Shown: one piece after another, positions 35,801 to 48,206 of the stretch
Position numbering within the stretch: position 1 is the stretch's first letter
Layout: the number at the start of each line of letters is the position of its first letter
The notes under the pieces: model-generated
What the model saw: the letters and a program-made list of their open reading frames with translations, nothing else
Database searches by the model: none
What the model was told of the DNA's origin: nothing
Translations under genes and position numbers: made by a program
DNA from: Tulasnella sp. 424
Taxonomy: Eukaryota; Basidiomycota; Agaricomycetes; Cantharellales; Tulasnellaceae
NCBI GenBank assembly: GCA_019633425.1
Contig: WSUB01000001.1
Location: 248,001-312,000 of the forward strand
Direction: 5' to 3'
Length of the DNA stretch: 64,000 nt

Positions 35801-37737
35801 GGACTCTCGGATTTGGGCGTCCCAGTTTTAGGTGTCTCCGACTTCGGCGTGCCCGTCCTTGGACTTCCGGCCTTGACCTCCGCGTCAGACCCAGCTCTCG
35901 ACCTCGAAGACCTCGAGCTTGCGGACTCGAGTTCGACTCCTCCCTCCGGTCCATCTTCAGCGCCCGACGACGCCGCAGTAGTGCTCGAACCTCCTTCACT
36001 CGCAAGACCCGTACACGAGGCCGACTCGACCGGTACATGACTGACGTCCATGCCCCACGCGGTCAAGTAACTCGTCAGATGATGCGCGAACGAGCTCCTC
36101 TCACTCGCGTGGAACACGGCTTTTTTACCCTTCAGTCCACCATCCGCTGCAACAAACGAGGCAAGTTCGTCGAGTGTCGGCTCGCTAGCAACTTTGAAGT
36201 TCTGAAACGGTTGACGAGCCTTCAGCTCTTCCTCCGTTAACGGGTAACCAGCCGGTGGCCCGAGAGGTCCGGGGGAGAGCAACACCGAGAGCTCGTACGT
36301 CCGACTGTTCGGTATCTGAACACCAGACGAAGGGGTGACGTCGGCTTGCAATGTGGCTCGCACATGGCGAAGAGTGTTTTGCAAAATGGCCGTGTTCAGG
36401 TCCGGTTCTCTGCGTTCTTGGACTGATGATGTCAATGGAGGTAGAGCGGCGTCGAAGGGTATTGGATTAGGCGAGGCAAATCGATGAGTGATTTCCAGAG
36501 TGCAGACTAGTGGTTCTTCTGGATCGGTGGAAGAAGCCGGGGATGGTGGAAGTCCGCTTCCTCCACTGCTCACATACTCGCGATTTAGACGAGCACCAGT
36601 GGGAGAGGAGACGTAAAGACCGATTTCAATCTCGTCCCGAGGTTGTGCGACGGCAATGATTTGACGAATGACCTAAGGAAGCAATCCCGTTTAGCTGATG
36701 CATTGAATCCGACGATTCTTCCTCACATATGAGATGGAATACAAAATGCCACACTCGTCTCCCCTTACGTTGACGTGCTTCATTCCAACATCTGCATGAT
36801 ACAGCACAAGGTCGACTCCAGCGCTCGCCGATATGCCGCTCAATACATCTCCAACACTCTGCACCGCCTCCCCAATGTCGAAATCATCGAAAGCCAAGGA
36901 CGTGGGGTTGGACACCAGAATCTCCTCTCCATCTCCAGTAATAGGACCCATATCCAAATTCTTGATCTCGGAAACGACATGCAAATCCTCCTCTGTCACG
37001 GTCTCCAACTCTGGTGTCTTGTCTGGTGTCGATAACGAGGACAAATTCGCCGACATGTAATTCAAGTTTTTCATCGTTGTTAGCAGGGCGGAGACGGACG
37101 GTGTCGGGATTTGCAACGTGCATCCGGACAATTGCTCTTTGGCTGGGTCGAGGAGGTGAGGTGGAGAGACTTGTATCAAGGTTTGAATGACGGTTTGTAT
37201 CGAGTCTGCTAGCTCGAGGGCGAGTTCCGCGATTTGGGCGTGTGCAGGAGGTGGAGGGAGGGACTTCTTCATAGCGACCACGACTGGACTTGGTGAAGGT
37301 GATTCGGCGACATTTCGCCTGCTTGGATGCCGTAGATGCTTGAGCTGAGCGGGTAAAGGAGACGATGAAGCACGAGAGAACCGAGGAAGCTGGCTGGGTC
37401 TCTTTGGTGGCTGGTTAGGGTGATTTGGATCATCGTTGACGCCATCTATGCTATTCCCGACCTCCTCGACTGGAGTCGTCACCATTGACGAAGCCTGCGC
37501 CTCTGCTACATAGTCGACGGCGGACATTGGTACTGGATCGAAGAAAGGATTAATGCTGGGCGGAGAGGAAGAGTGCTGGGAGAGTTCGATAGCTCCCTGG
37601 GGAGCGGACGGGATGGAGTGGACTGGTGGTTCTTCTCCTGCCGGCCATGTGAGCTGAAATGTTGAAGATGAAGGGAGTGGGAGTGCTGCAGTGATGCCGT
37701 CGATTGGAGCTTCAGTGTGAGGTGAAGTCTTTGGCAT
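32824..37737 (-). CDS. SSK1: HOG-pathway response regulator Ssk1/Mcs4, large basidiomycete form
   Basis: Four exons (37737-36727, 36672-33969, 33913-33789, 33726-32824) encode 1,580 residues. A complete receiver lies at about 1231-1380: VLIVEDNPIN (acidic pair ending Asp1239), LILMDIQMP (phospho-acceptor Asp1282), VALTAS and FLTKP (Lys1363), with a Ser/Pro-rich insert between strands 3 and 4 typical of Ssk1. This receiver takes phosphate from a phosphotransfer protein and controls the MAPKKK of the osmotic stress pathway. Upstream are parts not found in yeast Ssk1: a helical stretch (about 167-235) like a kinase dimerisation domain but lacking the H-box His; FDIGEAVQSV to GDECGILYSISYVIRQI (ends about 343), like a worn HATPase N-box; and a second receiver-like unit at about 515-840 ending VLVIPKPAGPRRFLTAL. 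The C-terminus is low-complexity. Start: first ATG in frame (MPKTSPH). Confidence 0.88.
34847..34876 (-). repeat. short poly-Gln tract within SSK1
   Basis: CTG/TTG triplets on the plus strand encode about ten consecutive Gln/Leu residues (QQLQQQQQQ) in the linker between the pseudo-receiver and the active receiver. Confidence 0.8.
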
Positions 37738-38297
37738 GGTTTGAGCGAGGGTGGGTGGAGCGACCCGGCCTGGGTGGGTGCCGGAAGAGAAAGAGAGCGA
37801 GGGAGAGCGTTGGTCAGAAATCGAAGTTGAGCGGCAAGGCTAAAAAATGGTGGAGCCAAAGGAATGAAATGCAATGCAAACGTACTCGCCACTTGTTCGT
37901 TGCTAGACTGCTCTTCGGGCCACGATGATAAGTGAGAAAAGGGCTGAGGGTGGAATCCAGGATGTGGGCTTAAGGGAAACAGGAAGGGGAGTTGAATGAA
38001 GCGAGATGAGTAGCGGCCGGGTATTTGTCCTGGGAAGAGTAAATTGGGAGAAGAGAGTAGCCCCGTGCTTTCTCTCCTGCTCAACGTCCCCTTCGATCAA
38101 GAGAGCAAGATAAGAGACGACGAGCAAGTCTCTTACACGCGGATAAGGAGAGGAGGAGGTGAACGGAGTGGACTAGATTTGGAGGTTTCATGGTGTTCAC
38201 ACTCCAATTCACCGTCGCCGTGTGCCTGAGAGGCGGGGAACGAGCGCTGCACTCGGGCCAGCCACCAAGTTTGCAGAGTCAACATCTCCTCATTGCA
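37738..38297. promoter_or_regulatory. divergent promoter, SSK1 / TAD2
   Basis: 560 bases between opposed starts. The SSK1 side is purine-rich on the plus strand from about 37740 to 38060 (CT-rich leader in gene orientation). An in-frame ATG at 38190 could extend TAD2 by 36 residues without similarity to the family. Confidence 0.5.
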
Positions 38298-39096
<799 letters not shown>

Positions 39097-39273
39097 ACAG
39101 CACCCAGCGTTTTGATGGCACAAGAATCGTAACTTGGACCGGTCTACAGTCTAATTATGTACAAACAATATATTGTACTATACATGGATAATTCGTAATA
39201 TTCGTTAGGTTTGTATTCCGGTGCGGACTCCGGGAGACTCCCTGCAATTCTTTATACTCCTTACGCACGATGA

Positions 39274-41340
39274 TCAATCGTTCCGCCCATTCCAAAGCCA
39301 CTTCTTCAGATCTTTCTTCTTCGCCAGATACTGAACATTGTTGAACCCGACTCTCGACATCTGAATCAAAAACCGAAGACACAATTAGTTGCAAGGCGAC
39401 ACAAAGAACAGCCCACTCCCTTGGAAAATAGCTCTTACCAATTTCAGCAACGAAACATTGACGTTCTCAAACGTATCACAGCCCCGATGCCAACAAGGAT
39501 CGAATTGCGCGTTCGCCATACCCCCATACACTTCTCTTTGAGACTGTGTCTTGAGTTTGCTTGCTCCGTTCAGTAGACCTCCTGCCAAAGCATTTCATTC
39601 ATTAGCTCCTGTGTCCGCAAACTTCAAAAAAAAACCACGGCACTGACCTGTTGGGACTCCGGCCTCCAAAAAGCTCCAGTCATCCGAATTGAACATCCCC
39701 GAATCCGCACGCTCCCATGACTCTTTAACAAGCCTAAACTCGGTTTCGAAGCGCTTTTGAATCTTCTGGCTGGGTGCAATAACGGAATCGACTGGAGCTG
39801 AAGACGCGTTGACGATTCGAGGGACTCCGTTGGGAGAGGCGATCATGTCGACCTAAGCGATATCCGGAGCCGTTCAGTTAGTGAAGGGATTCGTAAGACG
39901 TAGGAATGGTGTTGTTATGACATACGTTGATAGCAGCAACGACGTTTAACGGTTCAACGCTCTTGGATGCAAAGTATTGAGATCCAACCAGTCCCAATTC
40001 TGTGAAAGCCAGCAAGACTAATCAGCATACTGTCGATGCGGAGAGCTAGAAACCTCCACACCTTCGGCTCCCCACCAAGCCCACACTATCCTCCTCTCCG
40101 CAGGTAACACTCCTCCGTCCTCCAGCTTTCCTTGCCCTCCCTTGGACCACCACCCAGCTTTCTTCAATGCCCTCAGCCATTCCAGGATTGCAGCCGAGCC
40201 GGAGGCGTTATCGACGATCCCAGGTCCCGTCGCGACCGAGTCCAAGTGAGCGCCGATGACCAGGGTTTCGGTATCGTTCGAGGCGACGGCTGCGGAGGGT
40301 TCCCATGTGCAGAGTAGGTTGAACGTCTTGATGACGTCAACGGAGGCCGAGGAATTAAGGGAGATGAGGGCGTCGTTCCGGAGGAGTTGGCCTAGAGAGC
40401 CGACGGCAGAGTCGTTAGTTCTCTTCGATCCAAATTAATGAGGGAGGCTTATTGGGAGCGACGTACCGACGGAGTAACTGGTCGACAAGACCGGAAGCTT
40501 CGGTAACCTGTCCACCCCTGAATCCTTCCACTCAACATCCTGCATTCCCTTCAACGGCCAAAGTCCAGCACCATCATGCTCTCCGTTCGTAATAACCAAG
40601 CCCTTCGCGCCGTATGCGAATGCAGCGTATATGACGTCGTTCAACGAGCACCCAAACGCGGTATCACCACCTCCACCTCGCCCTCTCCCCTTCATAAACT
40701 CCAGCGAAGGTCTCTCGACGATGATAACTTTATCCCAGACCTCGTATCCTGGCAGGTTCAGGATCAACTTTCTTGCCAATTTACACCCCAACCCGTCCAA
40801 CTGTACCACGGACGCGTTGACCCATTGCGCTGACGGACCATGAACCAACTCGAAATCCCTCCCTTCTTCAAGTTGAATAACCGCGTCTTCCCATCTCTCC
40901 ATCCTCGTCCTCGCGCTACCCACGACGAGCGAAACGTTGGCAGGCTCCAACTGCTTCCAATACGGAGCATCAAATTCTTGCCTCTCCAGAACGTCGCAGG
41001 AATCCTGGCCCAGGATTCTTTCGACGTATTGCGCTGAAGCGTCGTATCCTGTTCCACTAGCATGTCGGTTCCCGTTGTGGTAGTCGACGATTCTGTCGAA
41101 AATTCGGAGGTGTCTGAGGATGCGGGAGATGTCGACTTGGGGTTGACTGGAAGAGGAGGCGAAAGGACAGGGGAAGGAAAAGTCATTCAACGATGAAGTA
41201 AAGAAGTTGAAGGCAAAAGTGAAGGCGAAGAAGGTGAGAAAGGCAACTGCAATAGAAGGTGGCTTGAGAGCGGGGCGCCGTCGAGGAGGCAAGGTGGCTG
41301 TTGGCTTCTCCATCGCCAGGTCCAGACGGTCGGACATCAT
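39274..41340 (-). CDS. M28-family zinc peptidase with PA domain, membrane-anchored or secreted
   Basis: Six exons (41340-40467, 40391-40062, 39999-39926, 39852-39648, 39581-39439, 39360-39274) encode 570 residues. A hydrophobic segment at about 28-46 (IAVAFLTFFAFTFAFNFF), preceded by basic residues, is a signal anchor or signal peptide. A PA-type domain precedes the peptidase. Co-catalytic zinc residues are all present: GAHLDSV (His340), VDNASGS (Asp352), WWGAEELGL (Glu401-Glu402), INVDM (Asp428) and CWHRGCDT (His526). The family includes aminopeptidase Y, glutamate carboxypeptidase II and bacterial aminopeptidases; which substrate is cut cannot be told. Several Asn-X-Ser/Thr sites fit a secretory route. 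The two adjacent ATGs at 41340 and 41337 are the first in frame; the CTCAG just upstream may end a leader intron. Confidence 0.88.
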
Positions 41341-41960
41341 GACTGAGGTTTTGGTCGTTAATAGAAAGTGAGAGCAGAGGAAGGGACCGTTAGAGAGAGT
41401 TGGTCTTACCAGACACCAGCCCTTCTTGTATGGCGGAAGGGTTGCCAGGTGGTTCCGATGCCTGCAGGCGGAAGGGGTCTGTTGATTCCACGGGAAGGCG
41501 GCGATCGTAAAACGACGAGCGCGAGGCAGGCAAGGCACGACATCCCGCAATTCTTTTCGGATATCTCCGTTGAATAACGCCGCTCAGGAGGTTTACGCGT
41601 GAATCAATCAACTATTCAACGATGGAATGTTTAGAATACCATAGTTCGTGTTTAGAGTCGATAGGAGAGTTGTGGCATGTGCAAAAGACGTTTCAGGGGT
41701 CAGGGGGTTGGCAGTCGAGAGGGAAATCAAGGGTTAGAGTAGCCCATCGTGAACAATCTGAATGATCCCATGGGCCCAGCAGCATACACAGATGAGAGTT
41801 GCTTGCGCCGAGTGTCGTAAGTTGTCCGTGCATATGATAGCATTCAATACAGATTCTATCTTCCCAGATTATATCAACGGAGTTGAACGGAGATCACGGT
41901 CCCAAGTCGCCTTGAATTTCTCCTAGTCTTCGGGCTTGTCGCCGTCCTCTATCTTAGATC
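41341..41960. promoter_or_regulatory. divergent promoter, M28 peptidase / RRP43
   Basis: 620 bases between opposed starts. ACGCGT occurs at 41595-41600. No TATA box or open frame of note. Confidence 0.45.
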
Positions 41961-43165
41961 ATGTCCACAGACTCTCCAAAAGCAACACCAATCCCAATCC
42001 CATCGACAAGTACATCATCAAAACTCGATGCCCAGACATTCCAGCGGTTACACCCCAGAGCCTACCTCGAGCGGTTCCTCTCAGAAGGAATTCGACCCGA
42101 CGGAAGAGAATGCAATACCTGGAGAGACGTCAGTTTGAATTCAGGTTTGTATCGTAAACATGACCGAGATAATCAGCTGAATTTTTATTTGCCGCTTTTG
42201 TATGGTTGGCATGGTTTCCTGGCTGACCTTCAGGCTCGATATCCACCGCCGAAGGCTCCGCGCTGGTCAGGCTCGGAAACACAACCATCGTCTGCGGTAT
42301 CAAAGCCGAGATCGCTGAACCGGATTTAGATAGGCCTGAGCACGGATTCATTGGTATCGTTGGTGTTCATTATTATCATCCAGCAGCCCGTACTCACCCC
42401 AATGTAAAAAATCGTTTCTAGTTCCGAATGTTGACCTTCCTGCGATCTGCTCACCAAAATTCAAACCGGGTCCTCCGGGAGAAGAGGCCCAGGTCTTATC
42501 AGAAAGGATTAATTCCATCTTGATCCAGTAAGTTTTGTCCTGCCTAAGTCATGGTTAAGCGCCGCTCACCATCATTCTAACTCAGAGCCGATGTCGTACC
42601 GACCGCTTCACTGTGCATCCACCCAGAAAAAGCGTGCTGGGTACTCTACATTGACATAACTTGCATCAACTACGATGGAAACGCATTCGACGCCTGTCTC
42701 CTTGCCACGATAGCCGCTCTTCGAGCTAGTGCGTAATCTTGTTCGCCCAAGCATGTCGACATAGCTAAACTGTTCACTGCCCTTAGCTCACCTACCGAAA
42801 CCGACATTCGACGAGGAGACCGAACGCGTTACGTGCTCTCGCACTGAAAAGGCGCCCTTGCAAGTCAAGTGCACACCCTTGTCGTTCACATTCGGTGTCT
42901 TCGATTCGTGCGTCCCACTGGTTCACAGGGTAGACGAACCTTACACTGATCTTTCAACAGAAAACACTTGCTATACGACCCCACGGCTTTCGAGGAGCCG
43001 CTCATCGAGACCTCTATCACCGTCATAACGGACGAAAAGAAGCAAGTCTTGTCATCCTCTCAACTTGGGCTAGGTCCTCGAGGTGATTCCACCGTTCTCG
43101 AGCGTTGTATGAGCGCAGCGAAAGAAAGGAGAACAGTATTAGAAAAGGTCCTTAATGAAACATAG
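41961..43165 (+). CDS. RRP43: exosome core subunit RRP43 (RNase PH-like)
   Basis: Six exons (41961-42144, 42234-42353, 42422-42527, 42586-42728, 42787-42907, 42961-43165) give 292 residues. Family signatures in order: [90 protein letters not shown], and a C-terminal ITVITDE. This is the Rrp43/EXOSC8-type RNase PH subunit of the six-membered exosome ring. In eukaryotes these ring subunits no longer act as enzymes but form the RNA channel feeding Rrp44; so a structural role in 3'-5' RNA decay is inferred. Start is the ATG before STDSPK. The gene converges with SMC5; the stops are about 77 bases apart. Confidence 0.92.
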
Positions 43166-43242
43166 ATATACACTTCAGAGAGGATGATGAAAGTCAAATG
43201 AAGAGAGACACGCATGTTCATCCGACGGAGCTATACAATTGC

Positions 43243-46200
43243 CTATGCGCAGCCCGCTGCGAGGCGTTTCTTAAGGGTGCCTTTGAGGTCGGTGATAACG
43301 TCGTCATCTGCTGGGAAGCCTTCTCCATTGCAAACGACCAGGACTCGCATCCGTTCGTGGTAGTGCAAGTTTTGTAGGAGTTTCGGAGTCACCAAGAAAT
43401 ACCTAGAAATAATAATGTGAGGGGATGAAACAGCAGCTTTCTGTTGCTGAGCTACTCACTGTCCAGAATCGCCATTGCATGTGACGTTGACCAGCTGATT
43501 GTGTACTACGCGTTCGGCTCGGGAGTCCATACCCTGGTTGATCTCATCGACAAGAGAGAACGGAACCCGGAAGTACTCTGTCATCGCCATGAGGTACATG
43601 ATAGTGGTCAAGGAACGCTCCTGTTGTCACACAGCAGATATCAGTGACTGAGATGCGGATTCTTGCCGAAAAGATGCTCACTCCTCCAGATTGACGTTGC
43701 GCCGTCAACATACAGAGAGGGGTACCTGAACGGAACTTGACCCAAATCTCAATCTTCCACTTGTCATATGGTCCATCCTGATTCCCGATCCGAACTTCAC
43801 CCGCGCAGCCAATAGCTTAGAGCAAAGGAACTGAGTTAGCTTCATCGAATACTGATTCGAAGAAAGAGCGAGTTACCAGCAAACGAGTCGGAGAACTTCT
43901 CCCCGATACCCGCAACGAGGTCTGACAACGCAGGATACCATTTTGCGTGGGTCTTCTGAACGCTCTTTCGGAAATTCTCTTCTCTGGTACGTTTCCCCTT
44001 GACCACTCCTTTTAGGTCGTCGATCTAGCAGAGCGTTATCATAAGACGTCATGCGGAGGAAGATTGACGGGATAATAGCGAACCTGCTTGGCACGGTCGT
44101 TGAAGACCTTGATCACGCCTGGATCGTGGATGACGATGGTTTCCAACTGCGCTCTGAATGATTCCAGTGTCTCCCGGGCTGTATCTATATTCAATTCCCG
44201 ATCCTAACGGCGGGCTACGTCAGACAACGGGAATCAGGCCGACGAGGACGACATACGTTGTACTCCTTGGCGGCCTGCTCTTGTTGTTCGGGAGTCAAGC
44301 CAGTCCGCGCCGCGTCATGAACGTCTTTCTTGTGCAATGCGTCCTGCTTGAGTTCGTTGATCTGGGCTCTCTCTTTCATACATCGTGTGATTGTCAGGGG
44401 CAGAATTTCGACGGTGATCAGGCCAACACCTACTCGCTTCGTATGCTTGATGTGCACGAGTAAGAGCTGAGTCTTGAGTATTGCTGAGCTTACTGAGAGC
44501 TTCAAGATTCGTATGAACCTGCAGCCACTCAATGGCGGCGTGGGTAGCTTGTGCCTGCAATTGGAGAATATCGCGAGCAATTTTCTATCCACCGAAGTGA
44601 GTCGACCGAAGAACGGGACGTTAGGATCAAGACCTACCGTCGCCCGTGTGGCTACTTGGGCCCGGTGCTCCGCAATTCTCGCAAGCTCGCGCTTCGCTTT
44701 GACCTTCTCCTGCTCGAGTGATTGCCCCTGAAGCTCTAGCTCGAGTTTTGTACGTTCGCCGTCTAGCTTTGTTTGAAGAGTATTGTACTGGGCCAGTGTT
44801 CTTGAACGTTTAGCCTTCCTGTTTTGAATTGCCTCCATGCGGGCTCTGCAAGCGTCGACTTCTGCTTTCGTCGCAGTCTGCTCCGCAGAAAGCTCTTCAT
44901 CGCGAGTTCTTTGAGCCGCCAGAGCTTGCTGGCAAGCTTGAATCTTGGTTTCGAGCTGCTGCTTGTGCTGGGAATCGATTGCCTCAAACGAGAGACTCTG
45001 TGCTTGAGAAATCTGGGAGGAGGAGGTTTGCGGCAGCTGCCGTCCATATCGGGACCGGGAGACCCGGAAAAGGGTCTGCCCTGCAATGAAATTCGCTTGG
45101 CCAGAGGCAGTCACGGCAGCAATAGCCTCGGCTTCTTGGATCTTCGAGGGGTCTAGACCTATAGCCTGGAGAAAGGGAGGAAAATGTAACCTTGTCTAGA
45201 CTATCGTATACCTTTACCGACGCACCGTTCGATGTAGATTGACGTCCTTCTTCAGGAACCACATTAGTGCATCGGGTGCCGTGATAAAGTCTGTGGCATA
45301 GCCATCGAATCCAAGGGAGCTCATCTGCACCAGCCCAATAAGAGATGAGAACGTCATGAGGGAGGTGGTCGACCCACCTTTTCGCGGCTCATCGGCGGCT
45401 GGCCCAACTGTTCTTCGACACGAGGTCTAAACCAAGTCGTGATACGAGCACGGCGCCCTAGAGCCTCAGTAGTGTCATTGACTAGTCTGTTCAGCAGTTT
45501 GTAATCTTCGGTGCATCCGCAGACAAATGTCTACGTAGCAAGGCGCTGTCAGTCATTTGCCATGGATAACACGCGTAGCGTCACCTTTAGTTGTGTTCGA
45601 TTGATCAGTGCATCAATTTGGTCCCGATACCTGGGGTCAGGAATATCCAGTGCGATGAATGCTGGTTCAGCGATTTCCATTTTGAACCGAGCTTGATTCT
45701 CCGGCCTGCGCAACCATTCCACGGTGTCGGCGCAGTCCCTGTCTAAGTTGCGCAATCGCTGTAGACGTTGATTTGACACGTTTCCGAGTTCGTTGAGCCT
45801 TTACCAATAGCTCAGCCAACGAAGACATAAGGGAGGACAGAGGTCGCACGCACTCTCTCTCAGCAGCGTCGAGCTCAACCTTGTGTCCAGCCGTAGTATC
45901 GGCATGCTCCCTTAAACGCTGTTGCAAATCATCCCACTTAGCTGCAACGGTATTCTTGTCCTGACGAGCCTGGTTGAGGTCAGCTTCAATCGCTGCTTCG
46001 TCCTCCAACTCTGGCGGATTCGCAATTTTCTCCTCTAGAGACTGGATCTCCTCTCTAATCTTTTGGATCTTGCCCCTCTTTCTCTTCTCGCGTTCAGCAA
46101 TATTCTCTAGTTTTTTTACTTGCTCGTCGAGATGCTCTTCCTGTCGTTCCGAGGGGTTACAGAGCGACCGAAGGATTTCGCAGAACACTTTAGAACCCCT

Positions 46201-48020
46201 ACCTGCTTGCTGCATTCGTTTTGGAATTTGCTAAGTTCTTTCCACTTCGTCTTGGACCGTTCAACTGCGTAGTCGCGACGGTCGCTCAAAGCCTGCTTGT
46301 TGTCCGCTAGTTGCCTACGTGATATTGCGTCTTTGAGGAGAAATCAAGTCTTCGGAATGGAAAAGGACTCACTTTTTCATATCGTGCATCGGACCGTTGC
46401 GGTCTTGGAGCGCGGTGAAACGTTCGTATAGCGGCTGCAGTTCGTTCTTCGCAGTCATCCACGCTGTCCTCGCCGCCTTGTATTCGACGGCTGGAACGAT
46501 AGCCTCCCACAACTCAACCTGCACATATTACATGAGAGAGAGTTTCCGACAAGATGACTGCAAACTCTTGCCTTCTGCTCTAGCTCCTGGCGTTGTCTCC
46601 ACCTCTCGACCTCTCGTTCTAGTTCGCGATTTCGGGCCTCCAGGCGCTTCAGTTGTTCCTCATCTCCCTCCACATCCTAGCGAGCAAGGATTTAGCACAT
46701 TAGCTCGCGAGGTTATTAAAATACGTACTGCGGAAATCTTCTGAAGTTCAGCGCCATCTTCGATCAGCTTTTGGTGCCAGGCATATAGGTTCGAGTCGCC
46801 GGCAGCTTGCTCAGTCCGCACGAGGAGGTCTTCAGGTGTCATCCCGGCAAACTCGGCGACTCGATTCTGAGGTATAAAAGCGCTGCACAACGAGATCGAA
46901 TGGTGGAAGAAAACGGTTGAGCGCCACTAACATTGAGCCGCGCAAGATACTTACCAAAGATTGTCCACTTGGATGTTAAAGTCTTTTACTTTCGCGATGA
47001 CCTCTTTCATCGATACTGATTTGCCGTTCATCGACCACGTGCTGGAGCGATTCTTACTGTTCATGTCGCGTTTGATGACTGTGTTCCTCGTTCCCTTCCG
47101 GCCTTTGATCTCGATTTCTACAAACCCCTTATCGGCTCCAATTCGAACGAACTTGTCGATGGTAGCAATACCACCGATACTCTGATGCGATGACGTGCAT
47201 GTGGATGGGGAAGCGGGTCAGACATTCAACCATCTCAGCTTGGGGCGGATCACTGACCAACAGCGAGAAACCGAGGCCAACGGCAATGGCGGATGCGATA
47301 GTGGATTTCCCTGAGCCGTTTGGACCCAGCAGTAGATTGAGATACGGTCCTGGAAAGACTTCCGCTGGTCCTTCATAGGTCTGGAAGTTCCATAACTTGA
47401 CGCGAACAATTGACCCCGCAACGAATCTGCCGAAAGTGGGCGCACGTGCTCAACTCGCCCGTCGGTCCAGCAAAGAAAACGTTTAGCCTACCCGTCATCA
47501 GGATCTCGCCACTGAGGCTCGAGCTTCAGGGGCTGTCGGACAACTTCTTGAGATGCCTCCTCTTGCTGGTCCTCGTCCTCTTCGCCTTCAGCGTCATCTT
47601 CCTCGCCCGAAAGAGAGGCACGCGCTTTTCCTTTGCTATTTCGATGAACAGAGTCTCCTTGCTCATTCAGACGCGTTCGTTCTAGTAAAAGGAAGTCACG
47701 TCAGCGTAGCGCTCAAAGTGGGCGTAAATTGGCGACGCGACAGGTCGGACAAAGAACTAAGTTTTATGGTACGTACTGGGACCATTATTAGGCGTTCCCT
47801 GATCGTCTTCTTCGTCACTTTCATTGTCGGCTTGATCTTCTTGAATTCCGCTCTGAGTTGGACCGTCCTGCGAATAACCATCAACTTGTGGTTCGTCATT
47901 ATCGTCGTCGCCTTCATCATCCGAAGACTGAACGCGGCGAGAGGTTCGAGTCGCTCTGTTGCGTTGGGCGTTGCTCGGCCGCGAAGAGGCACGCTCCGAC
48001 TTTACGGTCGCAGCAGGCAT
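43243..48020 (-). CDS. SMC5: SMC5, subunit of the SMC5/6 complex
   Basis: Twenty exons: 48020-47777, 47681-47492, 47426-47258, 47181-46955, 46882-46729, 46676-46572, 46518-46373, 46314-46203, 46140-45854, 45798-45585, 45530-45378, 45324-45226, 45165-44638, 44584-44434, 44372-44257, 44203-44084, 44024-43877, 43815-43682, 43620-43460, 43402-43243. Product 1,205 residues. Walker A GPNGSGKS at 179-186, FIPQNRVAEFA soon after, two long coiled coils around a hinge (about 545-700, DIPDPRYRDQIDALINRTQL), signature QRQSGGERSLTT (1094-1105) and Walker B FSLVDEINQGMD (Asp1124). The DEINQGMD form and the ending FLVTPKLLQNLHYHERM are specific to SMC5. With SMC6 and Nse proteins it acts in recombination repair and replication stress. 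The N-terminal ~140 residues are acidic and disordered. Exon 6 appears to use a GC donor. Confidence 0.93.
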
Positions 48021-48206
48021 TGGAGCAGGGCGGATGGGGCGGGAGGGGTGATTTTTGACGCGTTCGGAAGGAAGCAAGATTGGGCGGTCTAAACACGAAG
48101 AGGGTCTTCGTGGGAGAGCCCGTGTTTCCCGTGTTCCGTGCTCCGCGCCTCTCCTGGTTTTTTCTCCAAGCACAAAGACCGGACAATACAAGGTGCTTAC
48201 TCGGAG
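48021..48206. promoter_or_regulatory. divergent promoter with an MluI cell-cycle box
   Basis: 186 bases between the SMC5 start and the start of the next gene. ACGCGT at 48058-48063, 38 bases before the SMC5 ATG, matches the MBF-type cell-cycle box. No TATA box seen. Confidence 0.5.

Noticed and set aside
18378..37737. Idea that the neighbouring Ras-GAP, SSK1 and polarity genes form a signalling cluster
   Set aside because: They are interleaved with ribosomal, exosome, tRNA-editing and Q-biosynthesis genes, and nothing in the sequence shows shared regulation.
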